This document shows positions 34,487 to 42,600 of a stretch of DNA of 64,000 nucleotides, piece after piece. The stretch comes from Methylorubrum populi (GTDB lineage Bacteria > Pseudomonadota > Alphaproteobacteria > Rhizobiales > Beijerinckiaceae), in contig DYYG01000013.1 in assembly GCA_020741775.1 (NCBI GenBank), positions 410,723 to 474,722 on the forward strand, written 5' to 3'. The notes under the pieces are model-generated. The model searched no databases, was not told the DNA's origin, and was given only the letters and a program-made list of their open reading frames with translations. Within the stretch, counting starts at the first letter, position 1, and every line of letters starts with the position of its first letter. A program made the translations under genes and the position numbers.

Positions 34487-34524
34487 TGAAAAGCCGCTCC
34501 GGAAACGGGGCGGCTTTTCACGTT
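34487..34524 (+). terminator. Rho-independent terminator after rpmG
   Basis: Arms tgaaaagccgc (34487-34497) and gcggcttttca (34510-34520) form an 11-bp stem with a 12-base loop. The T-run is built into the right arm. It lies 26 bases after the rpmG stop. Confidence 0.85.
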
Positions 34525-34622
34525 GCAGGGGTCCCCGCCCGGAGCGGGCCTCGCGGGATTGAGAAGAGGAGGGCTGTGCCGTTGGTAATTCTCGCGCAAG
34601 CGAGATCGGCTAGACAGGCGGC

Positions 34623-34805
34623 ATGAGCACCCTGCCCGCCCACCTCGCCCCCGCCGGTATCGGCCTGACCATCGCCTCCGCGGCCACGGTTCTCGACCGT
34701 GCCGGTTACGCGCATTCGGCGGAGATCACCCTGGGCGCGGCCCTCGCCGCCGCCGCGGTGATGGTGCTGCTGCGCGCCGTCCCGGCTTGGTTCCAGGCCG
34801 GCTGA
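34623..34805 (+). CDS. Small membrane protein, hypothetical
   Basis: A 60-residue Ala/Leu-rich protein with a weakly hydrophobic first segment (about 10-25) and a clear transmembrane helix (about 34-55, GAALAAAAVMVLLRAVPAWF). The start has only a modest ribosome-binding site (gacaggcggc). Codon bias is similar to that of neighbours. No family recognised; it could be spurious, but it fits between a terminator and a convergent gene without overlap. Confidence 0.45.
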   Translation: MSTLPAHLAPAGIGLTIASAATVLDRAGYAHSAEITLGAALAAAAVMVLLRAVPAWFQAG

Positions 34806-34818
34806 TCCTGTCTCCGGG

Positions 34819-35340
34819 TCAGATGTGGTCGAGCCGGGCCGCCAGCATCCGCACCGCGAGGCGGGGCGAGAAGGGCAGGCCCGCCAGCATCCGCTCCCGG
34901 CGAACCACGTCGCCCGGCCGAGGGCCGGCGACGCCGATGACGCGCTCGCTCCGCGCGGCGATTCGGGCCGGCAGGCCGGCATGGGCCCGCCGCATCCGGC
35001 CGAGTCCGACATCCGGCCGGGCGGTGCCGACGAAGCGGTCGAGGGTGCGGATCCAGCCTTCCGCCGGGATGTCGCCGGGCTCCAGGCAGAGCAGCCAGTC
35101 CCGCCGCGCCGCCCGGGCGCCGGCGCTCCAGGGATCGCCCTTGGGCGGATAAACCACCAGCGTCGCGCCGCTGCCTTCGGCAACCGTGTCCAAGGCCTTG
35201 CTGGGCGCGCCGGTCACGATCACCGCATCGCCGACGAGCCCCGCCGCCACGCCCGCGACCAGGGCGCTCAGCGTGTCGGCGAGGCTCTCGATCGCGACCG
35301 CGTCGGAGGAGCGTGCCACGTGGATCAGGCCGGAGATCAT
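34819..35340 (-). CDS. Glycosyltransferase-family-2-like protein
   Basis: A 173-residue protein resembling short GT-A-fold 'cell wall biosynthesis glycosyltransferase'-type proteins of Methylobacterium relatives. Its N-terminal part (SALVAGVAAGLVGDAVIV) and the mid segment ARRDWLLCLEPGDIPAEGWI look like the nucleotide-sugar strand and the D-x-D-like region of GT2. The C-terminus VRRERMLAGLPFSPRLAVRM is also GT2-like. It is much shorter than usual GT2 enzymes and lacks a clear DxD, so activity is doubtful. Start at 35340; an upstream extension is Arg-rich and overlaps the LexA-box promoter region. Confidence 0.6.
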   Translation of the reverse strand: MISGLIHVARSSDAVAIESLADTLSALVAGVAAGLVGDAVIVTGAPSKALDTVAEGSGATLVVYPPKGDPWSAGARAARRDWLLCLEPGDIPAEGWIRTLDRFVGTARPDVGLGRMRRAHAGLPARIAARSERVIGVAGPRPGDVVRRERMLAGLPFSPRLAVRMLAARLDHI

Positions 35341-35463
35341 GCGCGGCGAATAACCGATTTTACGCGCCCGCAAAGCCTTCGTTGTCTCCGCGAGGTGTCG
35401 CAGGGCCCCGGATCGCCGTGAAATCCTCCGCTTGCCCCAAACTTGTGCATATCGACTTCCCAT

Positions 35464-35478
35464 GTTCGCGTTATGTTC
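35464..35478 (+). promoter_or_regulatory. LexA (SOS) box of alphaproteobacterial type
   Basis: GTTC at 35464-35467, seven bases (gcgttat), and GTTC at 35475-35478 match the alphaproteobacterial LexA box GTTC-N7-GTTC exactly. It lies 30 bases before the start of the radical SAM gene at 35508. Confidence 0.68.
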
Positions 35479-35507
35479 TTATGGAGCATCGTGGATGAGG
35501 GGGCGGC

Positions 35508-36620
35508 ATGGCGGCAGGCTTCGAAGCGGATGAGGGCGGCGCGTCGCGGGGCAGGCGGATCACGCCGGAGGCGCGGCGGGGGCGGGGGGCGACCGCCAAT
35601 CCCGAGGGCCGCTTCGAGGCGGCCCGGCACGAAAGCTTCGACGATGGCTGGCCGGTAGAGGGGGCTCCGCCCCTGCGCACCGAAGTGACGCCGGAGCGCG
35701 CCCGGCACATCATCACCCGCAATGCCTCCCCGGACATCTCGTTCGATCGCTCGATCAACCCCTATCGCGGCTGCGAGCACGGCTGCGTCTACTGTTTCGC
35801 TCGCCCGAATCACGCCTATGTCGGGCTCTCGCCGGGGCTCGATTTCGAGACGCGCCTGTTCTCGAAGCCCGATGCGGCGCTGCTGCTGGAGCGGGAGCTC
35901 TCGGCGCCGGGCTACCGGCCGCGAACCATTGCGCTCGGCACCGCGACCGATCCCTACCAGCCGATCGAGCGCGATCACCGCCTGACCCGGGCTGTGCTGG
36001 AGGTGCTGGCCCGTTTCCGCCACCCCGTCGGCATCGTCACGAAATCGAACCTGATCCTGCGCGACCGCGACATCCTCGCGGAGATGGCGGCCCAGAAGCT
36101 GGTGAAGGTGGCGATCTCGGTGACCACCCTCGACCCGGATCTGGCCCGCCGCATGGAGCCGCGGGCACCGCATCCGCGCAAGCGCCTGGAGGCGATCCGC
36201 CGTCTGAGCGAGGCGGGCGTGCCGGTGATGGTGCTGACCGCTCCCGTCATCCCCTCGCTCAACGACCACGAGATCGAGGCGATCCTGGAGGCGGCCCGGG
36301 CGGCGGGGGCACGGGAGGCCGGCTACGTCCTGCTGCGCCTGCCGCACGAACTCGACGACCTCGTCGGCGACTGGTTCGCGGAGCATTATCCGGGGCGCAA
36401 GGATCACGTCTTCTCCCTGCTCAGCGCAGCGCGCGGCGGCAAGGTCTACGATGCCGCCTTCGGCACGCGCATGATCGGGCAGGGCCCCTATGCCGAATTG
36501 ATCCGCCGCCGCTTCGCCCTGGCCAAGCGCCGTCTCGGCTTTCCCGAGGAGCCGGTCCGCCAGACGACGGAGCTGTTCCGCAGGCCGGCGGCGGTGGGGG
36601 ATCAGCTCGCGCTGTTCTGA
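35508..36620 (+). CDS. PA0069/Rv2578c-family radical SAM protein
   Basis: A 370-residue radical SAM enzyme. The cluster-binding motif is the CEHGCVYCFARP segment (CxxxCxxC) at about residues 89-99. Nearby are SFDRSINPYRG before it and HAYVGLSPGLDFET after it, typical of the PA0069/SplB-like family (COG1533). A TDPYQPIE segment and a VTTLDPDLARRMEPRAPHP region also fit. The reaction is unknown; homologues are linked to DNA repair. The LexA box just upstream supports DNA-damage induction. ATG at 35508 follows GAGGGGGCGG. Convergent with rnhB. Confidence 0.9.
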   Translation: MAAGFEADEGGASRGRRITPEARRGRGATANPEGRFEAARHESFDDGWPVEGAPPLRTEVTPERARHIITRNASPDISFDRSINPYRGCEHGCVYCFARPNHAYVGLSPGLDFETRLFSKPDAALLLERELSAPGYRPRTIALGTATDPYQPIERDHRLTRAVLEVLARFRHPVGIVTKSNLILRDRDILAEMAAQKLVKVAISVTTLDPDLARRMEPRAPHPRKRLEAIRRLSEAGVPVMVLTAPVIPSLNDHEIEAILEAARAAGAREAGYVLLRLPHELDDLVGDWFAEHYPGRKDHVFSLLSAARGGKVYDAAFGTRMIGQGPYAELIRRRFALAKRRLGFPEEPVRQTTELFRRPAAVGDQLALF

Positions 36621-36638
36621 GGGGCCCGGCGAGCCGCC

Positions 36639-37241
36639 TCACACCGTCTGGAACCGCCCGGTGAAGCTGACCCGGTGGTGCGGGCTGCAGCCCTGGGCGG
36701 AGAGGCCCGCGAGATGGACGGCGGTGCCGTAGCCGGCATTGCGCTCCCAGCCATAGGCGGGATGGCGCGGCGCGAGCCGGCGCATGATGTCGTCGCGCAG
36801 GGTCTTGGCGATAATGGAGGCCGCCGCGATCTGCGGCACGAGCCGGTCGCCCCCGATTACCGCGCGGCAGGTCTGGGTCAGGCCGGGGATCGTATCGCGC
36901 CCGTCCACCAGCACGGGCCCATCGAGGCCCAGGCGCGTGACGGCGCGGCGCATGGCGTCGAGGGTGGCCGCGCGCACGTTGATCCGGTCCACCAGCCGGC
37001 GCGAACTCGCCGCGAGCGCGACCCGCGCATGGGTCCGGATCAGCGGTGTCAGCGCCGTGCGGGTCGCCTTGTCGAGGCGTTTGCTGTCATCGAGCCGGGC
37101 CAGGAGATCGGGCGGGAAGGTGAGGGGATCGAACCACACGGCGGCCACCATCACCGGCCCGCTCAGGGCACCGCGCCCGACCTCGTCACAGCCGATCACG
37201 GCGGGATAGGTCGCGGCGAGAGCGGGGTCGAAGGGGCGCAT
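36639..37241 (-). CDS. rnhB: Ribonuclease HII
   Basis: A 200-residue RNase HII that removes ribonucleotides from DNA and RNA-DNA hybrids. The signature VIGCDEVGRGALSGPV (D-E-G-R/K) is at about residues 15-30. The other catalytic acids lie in DDSKRLD and in the DGPVLVDGRDT segment. The tyrosine-region AASIIAKTLRD and GWERNAGYGT are also standard. The ATG at 37241 gives the usual length; the upstream in-frame extension is 15 residues. Confidence 0.95.
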   Translation of the reverse strand: MRPFDPALAATYPAVIGCDEVGRGALSGPVMVAAVWFDPLTFPPDLLARLDDSKRLDKATRTALTPLIRTHARVALAASSRRLVDRINVRAATLDAMRRAVTRLGLDGPVLVDGRDTIPGLTQTCRAVIGGDRLVPQIAAASIIAKTLRDDIMRRLAPRHPAYGWERNAGYGTAVHLAGLSAQGCSPHHRVSFTGRFQTV

Positions 37242-37353
37242 GGAGAGGCGGTATTCTGCGGAGAGCTTCGGCACCACCCCTCGCATCCCCGCCGCCGCCG
37301 GTCATCCCGCAGCGGCCCGAAAGCCCCGGATAAGGACGGTCTCGAACAAAGAA

Positions 37354-38418
37354 TCAGCCCGGGCGCGGCAGCGCCGCCCCGCTCGGCCGGCGGGCGGCCC
37401 GATGCATCGGCCCGAGGGCGTGGGCCTGGGCGATGTTGTCGTAGAACTGCCGCGCGCTCTCGGCCCAGGTATAGCGCAGGGCCTCCGCCCGGCAGCAATC
37501 CCGCGGGATCGCCAGGGCGGCGAGGGCCGCCGCGCGCAGATCCGAATCGAGCGCGCCGGCCCGGGTGCCGCCGATGACGTCGAGGGGGCCCGTGACGGGA
37601 AAGGCCGCCACCGGCACGCCGGAGGCGAGGGCTTCGAGCAGGACGATGCCGAAAGTGTCGGTGAGGCTCGGAAAAACGAAGGCGTCGGCGCTGGCATAGA
37701 CTTTCGCCAGAGCCTCGCCGGTCAGCGCGCCGAGGAAATGCGCCTCCGGCGCCAGGGCCTGGAGCCGGGCCCGGTCCGGCCCGTCGCCGACCACGACCTT
37801 GGAGCCGGGCAGGTCGAGGCTGAGGAAGGCGGCGAGGTTCTTCTCGACCGCGAGGCGCCCCACCGAGAGGAAGATCGGCCGCGGCAGGCCGGGCAGGGCG
37901 TCCCCGTCGCGGGGGCGGAACAGCTCGGTATCGACGCCGCGGGTCCAGCGCATCAGGCGGGTGAAGCCGCGACCGGTCAGCTCCCGCTCCAGCGACGGCG
38001 TGCTGACCATGGTGCCGCTCGCCGCCGCGTGGAAGCGGCGCAGCCACGCATAGCTCCAGGCTTCCGGCACGGGCGCACGGGCGGCGAGGTATTCCGGGAA
38101 GCGGGTGTGATAGCTCGTGGTGAAGGCGTGGCCGAGGGACAGGCAGGCCGCGCGCACCGCGTGGCCGATCGGGCCCTCGGTGGCGATGTGCACATGGGTC
38201 GGCGCCAGGGCCTTCCAGCGGGAGAGCACCCGGCCGCGGGTGACGAGGGAGAGGCGGATCTCGGAATAGCCCGGCATCGGCAGGGAGGCGAAATCCGCCG
38301 GCGTCAGCATCAGCGGCTCGACGCCGAGGCCGACGGCGGCCTCCGCCATGCGCTCGATGGAGCGCACCACGCCGTTGACCTGCGGGTGCCACGCATCGGT
38401 GGCGAGCAGCAGCCTCAT
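37354..38418 (-). CDS. GT4-family glycosyltransferase (mannosyl-type)
   Basis: A 354-residue GT-B glycosyltransferase of family 4. The N-terminus LLLATDAWHPQVNGVVRS is typical of alpha-mannosyl/glucosyl lipid transferases. VHIATEGPIGHAVRA and FTTSYHTRFPEYL form the acceptor side. The donor domain has FLSVGRLAVEKNLAAFL, VVVGDGPDR and FVFPSLTDTFGIVLLEALA (the E-x7-E motif). Immediately downstream of the phosphoesterase gene on the same strand (gap of about 50 bases). Such pairs make glycosylated diacylglycerol lipids in related bacteria; sugar and acceptor are not determined here. Confidence 0.86.
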   Translation of the reverse strand: MRLLLATDAWHPQVNGVVRSIERMAEAAVGLGVEPLMLTPADFASLPMPGYSEIRLSLVTRGRVLSRWKALAPTHVHIATEGPIGHAVRAACLSLGHAFTTSYHTRFPEYLAARAPVPEAWSYAWLRRFHAAASGTMVSTPSLERELTGRGFTRLMRWTRGVDTELFRPRDGDALPGLPRPIFLSVGRLAVEKNLAAFLSLDLPGSKVVVGDGPDRARLQALAPEAHFLGALTGEALAKVYASADAFVFPSLTDTFGIVLLEALASGVPVAAFPVTGPLDVIGGTRAGALDSDLRAAALAALAIPRDCCRAEALRYTWAESARQFYDNIAQAHALGPMHRAARRPSGAALPRPG

Positions 38419-38471
38419 GGTCGATCCGTGGTCGGGCGTCTGAAGGGGTTCGGGAAGCGGCGCGGGACGCG

Positions 38472-39287
38472 TCAGGCGACGGCGCGGCGGATGGCCGGCT
38501 CGAAGGCGGCCTCGGCGGCGCGGCGCTCCCGCAGCATGGTGGGGTAGTGCAGCACTTCCATCCGGCCGTCGTAATGCTCGACGATGCCGGTGCAGGATTC
38601 CACCCAATCCCCGGTATTGAGGTAGGTCAGCCCCTCGACCTCGCGGTGGGCCGCGTGGTGGATATGGCCGCAGATCACCCCGTCCGCGCCCTGGCGCTTG
38701 GCCTCCGTCGCCAGGAAGGTCTCGAACTGGCCGATGAAGTTGACCGCGTTCTTCACCTTGAGCTTTGCCCAGGCGGAGAGCGACCAATAGGCCAGGCCGA
38801 GCCGGCGGCGGAACCGGTTGAGCACCGTGTTGACGGTCAACGCCGTGGTGTAGGCCCAATCGCCCAGATGGGCGAGCCACTTGGAGTGGCGCACCACCAT
38901 GTCGAACTGGTCGCCGTGTATCACGAGATAACGCTTGCCATCCGCCGCGACGTGGACCCGGCTGTCGGCGATCTCGATGCCGCCGAAGGTCATGCCGATA
39001 TAGTCGCGCAGGAACTCGTCGTGATTGCCGGGGACATAGACGACGTGGGCGCCCTTGCGCACCTTGCGCAGCAGCTTCTGCACGACGTCGTTATGGGCCT
39101 GCGGCCAGTACCAGCCGGAGCGGAGCTGCCATCCATCCACGATATCGCCGACGAGATAGATCGTGTCGGCATCGACATCGCGCAGAAAGTCGAGCAGGAG
39201 GGCCGCTTGGCATCCCTTGGTGCCGAGATGCAGATCGGACAGGAACAGCGTCCGAACGCGGATGGTCGATTCCGGATCCTGTGACAC
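38472..39287 (-). CDS. UDP-2,3-diacylglucosamine diphosphatase-like metallophosphoesterase
   Basis: A 271-residue calcineurin-like phosphoesterase. It has all metal motifs: FLSDLHLGTKG, YLVGDIVDGW, VPGNHDEF, VIHGDQFD and ICGHIHHAAHRE. The length and the RHSKWLAHLGDWAY region match the COG2908 (LpxH-like) group that is paired with a glycosyltransferase in Rhizobiales. LpxH itself cleaves UDP-diacylglucosamine in lipid A synthesis. The coupling with the GT4 gene suggests a glycolipid pathway, possibly induced by phosphate limitation, but no such regulatory motif was seen. Confidence 0.84.
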   Translation of the reverse strand: MSQDPESTIRVRTLFLSDLHLGTKGCQAALLLDFLRDVDADTIYLVGDIVDGWQLRSGWYWPQAHNDVVQKLLRKVRKGAHVVYVPGNHDEFLRDYIGMTFGGIEIADSRVHVAADGKRYLVIHGDQFDMVVRHSKWLAHLGDWAYTTALTVNTVLNRFRRRLGLAYWSLSAWAKLKVKNAVNFIGQFETFLATEAKRQGADGVICGHIHHAAHREVEGLTYLNTGDWVESCTGIVEHYDGRMEVLHYPTMLRERRAAEAAFEPAIRRAVA

Positions 39288-40027
39288 CTGCGCCTCCGGC
39301 TCCTTGCAACCGCCTCATGGCGGCTCAGAGCCAAATCGCATTCCGATCTCAGTTTGATGACGGCAGGGGGAATCATCTTGCCGCGTCCCGGCCGGGTGGC
39401 GCTGGGTACGGTCCGGCCGCAAGGCTTGCCTGCGGCCCGCGCATACGAAAATCTTTTTGTTTTTCAGTTCAGTTTTTTCCGTTTTCCATTCCCAGGCCGG
39501 GGGCGCATAACGGCGACCAAGGTCACAGCCCGCGCCTGCCTTGGCGTGCGCGGCAGCGCCCGGCAGAGGCGCGGGATGGCCGCGATGGATGGGAGCGCTG
39601 GACAATCGGCGGGAGAGCGCCGGAGATGTCCCGCAGGACGTCCGTAGCCATCCTTCCGGCGAGGAAGGGCGGTGGTCGGGAGTTGTGCGGGTCTCCGAGC
39701 CGTCGTGAAGCCGATGAGGCGAGGGTTCGATCCTCTGGAGGCGACCGGCGCGGCTGCACGCGCCGCGACGCGAGCGGCTCGGAAGGCCGCTTCGCCGCTC
39801 CGGGACGGTCAACGATCCGACATCGCAGTGGTATGATCGTGGCCGGCGCCGGTTTTTCCGCGCGCGGCGCGGTGCATCCGGGGTAAGGCTCGGCGCGGCA
39901 GGCTGCGAGGCCTGTGCGGCGGGGCCGGACATTTCGCGGCGGGCGCTCGCCCGTCACATTCTATCTGGCGGAACCCGCGGCCTCATTGAGGGGCGGCCCG
40001 CTCAAGACTTCACGTGGAGGAAATTTC
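39288..40027. other. 740-bp leader of the serine-cycle cluster
   Basis: Non-coding region between the divergent phosphoesterase gene and sga. Around 39448-39490 an AT-rich tract with runs of T (ctttttgtttttcagttcag) stands out from the GC-rich surroundings. QscR, a LysR-type regulator, is known to act on the sga promoter in M. extorquens, and its sites should be here. I could not place them from sequence alone. Open frames on both strands here look spurious. Confidence 0.6.
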
Positions 40028-41236
40028 ATGGCCGCAACGAGACGTCCGGGACGCAACCACCTGTTCGTTCCCGGCCCGACCAACATCCCGGACCGGGTGA
40101 TGCGCGCCATGCAGGTGCAGTCCGAGGACCACCGGTCGGTCGATTTCCCGTCGCTGACGAAGCCGCTCTTCGAGGATACGAAGAAGGTGTTCGGCTCGAC
40201 CGACGGCACGATCTTCCTGTTCCCGGCCTCGGGCACGGGCATCTGGGAGTCGGCTCTCAGCAACACGCTGGCCCGCGGCGACAAGGTTCTGGCCGCCCGC
40301 TTCGGCCAGTTCAGCCATCTCTGGATCGACATGGCCCAGCGCCTCGGCCTGGACGTGATCGTCCAGGAGGAGGAGTGGGGCACCGGCGCCAAGCCCGAGA
40401 AGATCGAGGAGGCCCTGCGCGCCGACAAGAACCACGAGATCAAGGCCGTCATGGTCGTCCATAACGAGACCGCCACCGGCGTGACCTCGGATATCGGCGC
40501 CGTGCGCAAGGCGATCGACGCCGCTGGCCATCCGGCCCTGCTGTTCGTCGACGGCGTGTCCTCGATCGGCTCGCTGCCCTTCAAGGCCGACGAGTGGAAG
40601 GTCGACTGCGCCATCGCCGGCTCGCAGAAGGGTCTGATGCTCCCCGCCGGCCTCGGCGTGATCTGCGTCAGCCAGAAGGCGCTCAAGGCCGCCGAGGGCC
40701 AGTCCGGCCGCAACGACCGGCTCGCCCGCGTCTACTTCGACTGGGAAGACCAGAAGAAGCAGAACCCGACCGGCTACTTCCCCTACACCCCGCCGCTGCC
40801 GCTGCTCTACGGTCTGCGCGAGGCCCTGGCCTGCCTGTTCGAGGAAGGCCTGGAGAACGTCTATCACCGCCACGCGGTGCTCGGCGAAGCGACCCGTCAG
40901 GCGGTCGCGGCGTGGGGCCTGAAGACCTGCGCGAAGGACGCGCGCTGGAACTCCGACACCGTCACCGCCATCCTGGCGCCCGAGGGTGTGGACGCGGCCA
41001 AGATCATCAAGCACGCCTATGTGCGCTACAACCTCGCGCTGGGCGCCGGCCTGTCGCAGGTCGCCGGCAAGGTGTTCCGCATCGGTCACGTCGGTGATCT
41101 GAACGAGCTCTCGCTGCTCGGCGCGATCGCCGGTGCCGAGATGTCGCTCATCGACAACGGCGTGAACGTGACGCCGGGCTCGGGCGTGGCCGCCGCCTCC
41201 AGCTACCTGCGTGAGCACCCGCTCTCGAAGGGCTGA
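40028..41236 (+). CDS. sga: Serine-glyoxylate aminotransferase
   Basis: A 402-residue class V PLP aminotransferase that converts glyoxylate and serine to glycine and hydroxypyruvate in the serine cycle. The PLP lysine is Lys201 in AIAGSQKGLMLPAG. RNHLFVPGPTNIPDRVM at the N-terminus, FLFPASGTGIWES, and LLFVDGVSSIG (PLP Asp) are conserved. ATG at 40028 follows gtggaggaaattt. First gene of the cluster; strong stem-loops follow it at 41244-41272 and 41294-41329. Confidence 0.97.
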   Translation: MAATRRPGRNHLFVPGPTNIPDRVMRAMQVQSEDHRSVDFPSLTKPLFEDTKKVFGSTDGTIFLFPASGTGIWESALSNTLARGDKVLAARFGQFSHLWIDMAQRLGLDVIVQEEEWGTGAKPEKIEEALRADKNHEIKAVMVVHNETATGVTSDIGAVRKAIDAAGHPALLFVDGVSSIGSLPFKADEWKVDCAIAGSQKGLMLPAGLGVICVSQKALKAAEGQSGRNDRLARVYFDWEDQKKQNPTGYFPYTPPLPLLYGLREALACLFEEGLENVYHRHAVLGEATRQAVAAWGLKTCAKDARWNSDTVTAILAPEGVDAAKIIKHAYVRYNLALGAGLSQVAGKVFRIGHVGDLNELSLLGAIAGAEMSLIDNGVNVTPGSGVAAASSYLREHPLSKG

Positions 41237-41243
41237 TTTTGGC

Positions 41244-41272
41244 AAGCGGCGCCGGTTCAAACGGCGCCGCTT
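41244..41272 (+). other. Stem-loop after sga
   Basis: Arms aagcggcgccg (41244-41254) and cggcgccgctt (41262-41272) form a perfect 11-bp stem with a 7-base loop, 7 bases after the sga stop. No T-run follows. Confidence 0.7.
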
Positions 41273-41293
41273 CCGCTAAGGATAAGAAGGCGC

Positions 41294-41329
41294 CCCGCGA
41301 AACGGCCCGGTTTCGGGCCGTTTCGCGGG
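41294..41329 (+). other. Perfect 16-bp stem-loop between sga and hprA
   Basis: Arms cccgcgaaacggcccg (41294-41309) and cgggccgtttcgcggg (41314-41329) are perfectly complementary with a gttt tetraloop. No T-run follows, so it is not a standard terminator. It may stabilise or process the polycistronic mRNA and set the ratio of sga to hprA. Confidence 0.75.
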
Positions 41330-41399
41330 AGACGCGTCGAAGCAGGTGAGGAAACGGGGCCGGCGTCACGCCCGCCGGTCGATCCGGAAGGGGTCCAGA

Positions 41400-42344
41400 A
41401 TGACAAAGAAAGTCGTCTTCCTCGATCGCGAGTCGCTCGATGCGACCGTGCGCGAATTCAATTTTCCGCACGAGTACAAGGAATACGAGTCGACCTGGAC
41501 ACCGGAAGAGATCGTCGAGCGCCTGAAGGGTGCCGAGATCGCGATCATCAACAAGGTGCCGATGCGCGCCGACACGCTGAAGCAGCTTCCCGACCTGAAG
41601 CTGATCGCGGTGGCTGCCACGGGCACCGACGTCGTCGACAAGGCCGCCGCCAAGGCGCAGGGCATCACCGTGGTCAACATCCGCGGCTACGCCTTCAACA
41701 CCGTGCCCGAGCACGTCGTCGGCCTGATGTTCGCCCTGCGCCGGGCGATCGTGCCCTACGCGAATTCCGTGCGCCGGGGCGATTGGAACAAGTCGACCCA
41801 GTTCTGCTACTTCGACTACCCGATCTACGACATCGCCGGTTCGACGCTCGGCATCATCGGCTACGGCGCGCTGGGCAAGTCCATCGCCAAGCGGGCCGAG
41901 GCGCTCGGCATGAAGGTGCTGGCCTACGACGTGTTCCCGCAGGAGGGCCTGGTCGATCTCGAGACGATCCTGACCCAGTCCGACGTCATTACCCTGCACG
42001 TGCCGCTCACGCCCGATACCCGCAACATGATCGGGGCGGAGCAGTTCAAGAAGATGAAGAAGTCCGCAATCCTCATCAACACGGCCCGTGGCGGGCTCGT
42101 GGACGAGGCGGCCCTGCTCCAGGCGCTCAAGGACGGCACCATCGGCGGCGCCGGCTTCGACGTGGTCGCCCAGGAGCCGCCGAAGGACGGCAACATTCTC
42201 TGCGATGCCGACCTTCCGAACCTGATCGTCACGCCGCACGTGGCTTGGGCGAGCAAGGAAGCGATGCAGATCCTCGCCGATCAGCTCGTGGACAACATCG
42301 AAGCATTCGTCGCGGGCAAGCCGCAGAACGTCGTAGAGGCGTAG
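41400..42344 (+). CDS. hprA: Hydroxypyruvate reductase
   Basis: A 314-residue D-2-hydroxyacid dehydrogenase that reduces hydroxypyruvate to D-glycerate in the serine cycle. The nucleotide-binding GIIGYGALGKSIAKRAEALG, catalytic Arg in NTARGGLVDEAALLQ, Glu in VVAQEPP and His in VTPHVAWASKEA are all present. ATG at 41400 follows a purine-rich ggaaggggtccaga. Part of the sga-hprA-mtdA-fch block; a REP-like element separates it from mtdA. Confidence 0.97.
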   Translation: MTKKVVFLDRESLDATVREFNFPHEYKEYESTWTPEEIVERLKGAEIAIINKVPMRADTLKQLPDLKLIAVAATGTDVVDKAAAKAQGITVVNIRGYAFNTVPEHVVGLMFALRRAIVPYANSVRRGDWNKSTQFCYFDYPIYDIAGSTLGIIGYGALGKSIAKRAEALGMKVLAYDVFPQEGLVDLETILTQSDVITLHVPLTPDTRNMIGAEQFKKMKKSAILINTARGGLVDEAALLQALKDGTIGGAGFDVVAQEPPKDGNILCDADLPNLIVTPHVAWASKEAMQILADQLVDNIEAFVAGKPQNVVEA

Positions 42345-42367
42345 AAGCTCCGGGCTCCCGCTCCCGT

Positions 42368-42473
42368 CCTCATCTTGAGGGGCCGCAAAGCGGCCTCGAA
42401 GGATCCTCCAGATCCCGGCGATCCTGGAATTCCCTTCGACGCTTCCGCTGCGCTCCGGCTCCTCGGGATGAGG
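42368..42473. repeat. REP-like inverted-repeat element between hprA and mtdA
   Basis: A 106-bp element bounded by cctcatcttgagg (42368-42380) and cctcgggatgagg (42461-42473), imperfect inverted ends. Inside are ggccgcaaagcggcc and tcgaagg...ccttcga pairs. It shares 16 identical bases (gcggcctcgaaggatc) and the same end structure with 44333-44440. Located in an operon gap. Confidence 0.65.
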
Positions 42474-42600
42474 GCGGGTGTGGGCTCATCCGGTCGAACA
42501 GGGTTTCGAGCGTCGGTCGCCGTAGCGAGCGACGCCAGCCAGCCACCCTGACAACGCGCCGCGCTCTCAGATGCGCGGCCAACACTCAGCCAGAGGCACA

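Noticed and set aside
39720..39750. gagggttcgatcctct resembles a tRNA T-arm
   Set aside because: No acceptor, D or anticodon arm can be built around it and there is no CCA context, so it is not a tRNA.
39281..39932. Open frames of about 200 residues on both strands in the sga leader
   Set aside because: They lack ribosome-binding sites and have Arg/Pro/Gly-rich composition typical of chance frames in GC-rich DNA.
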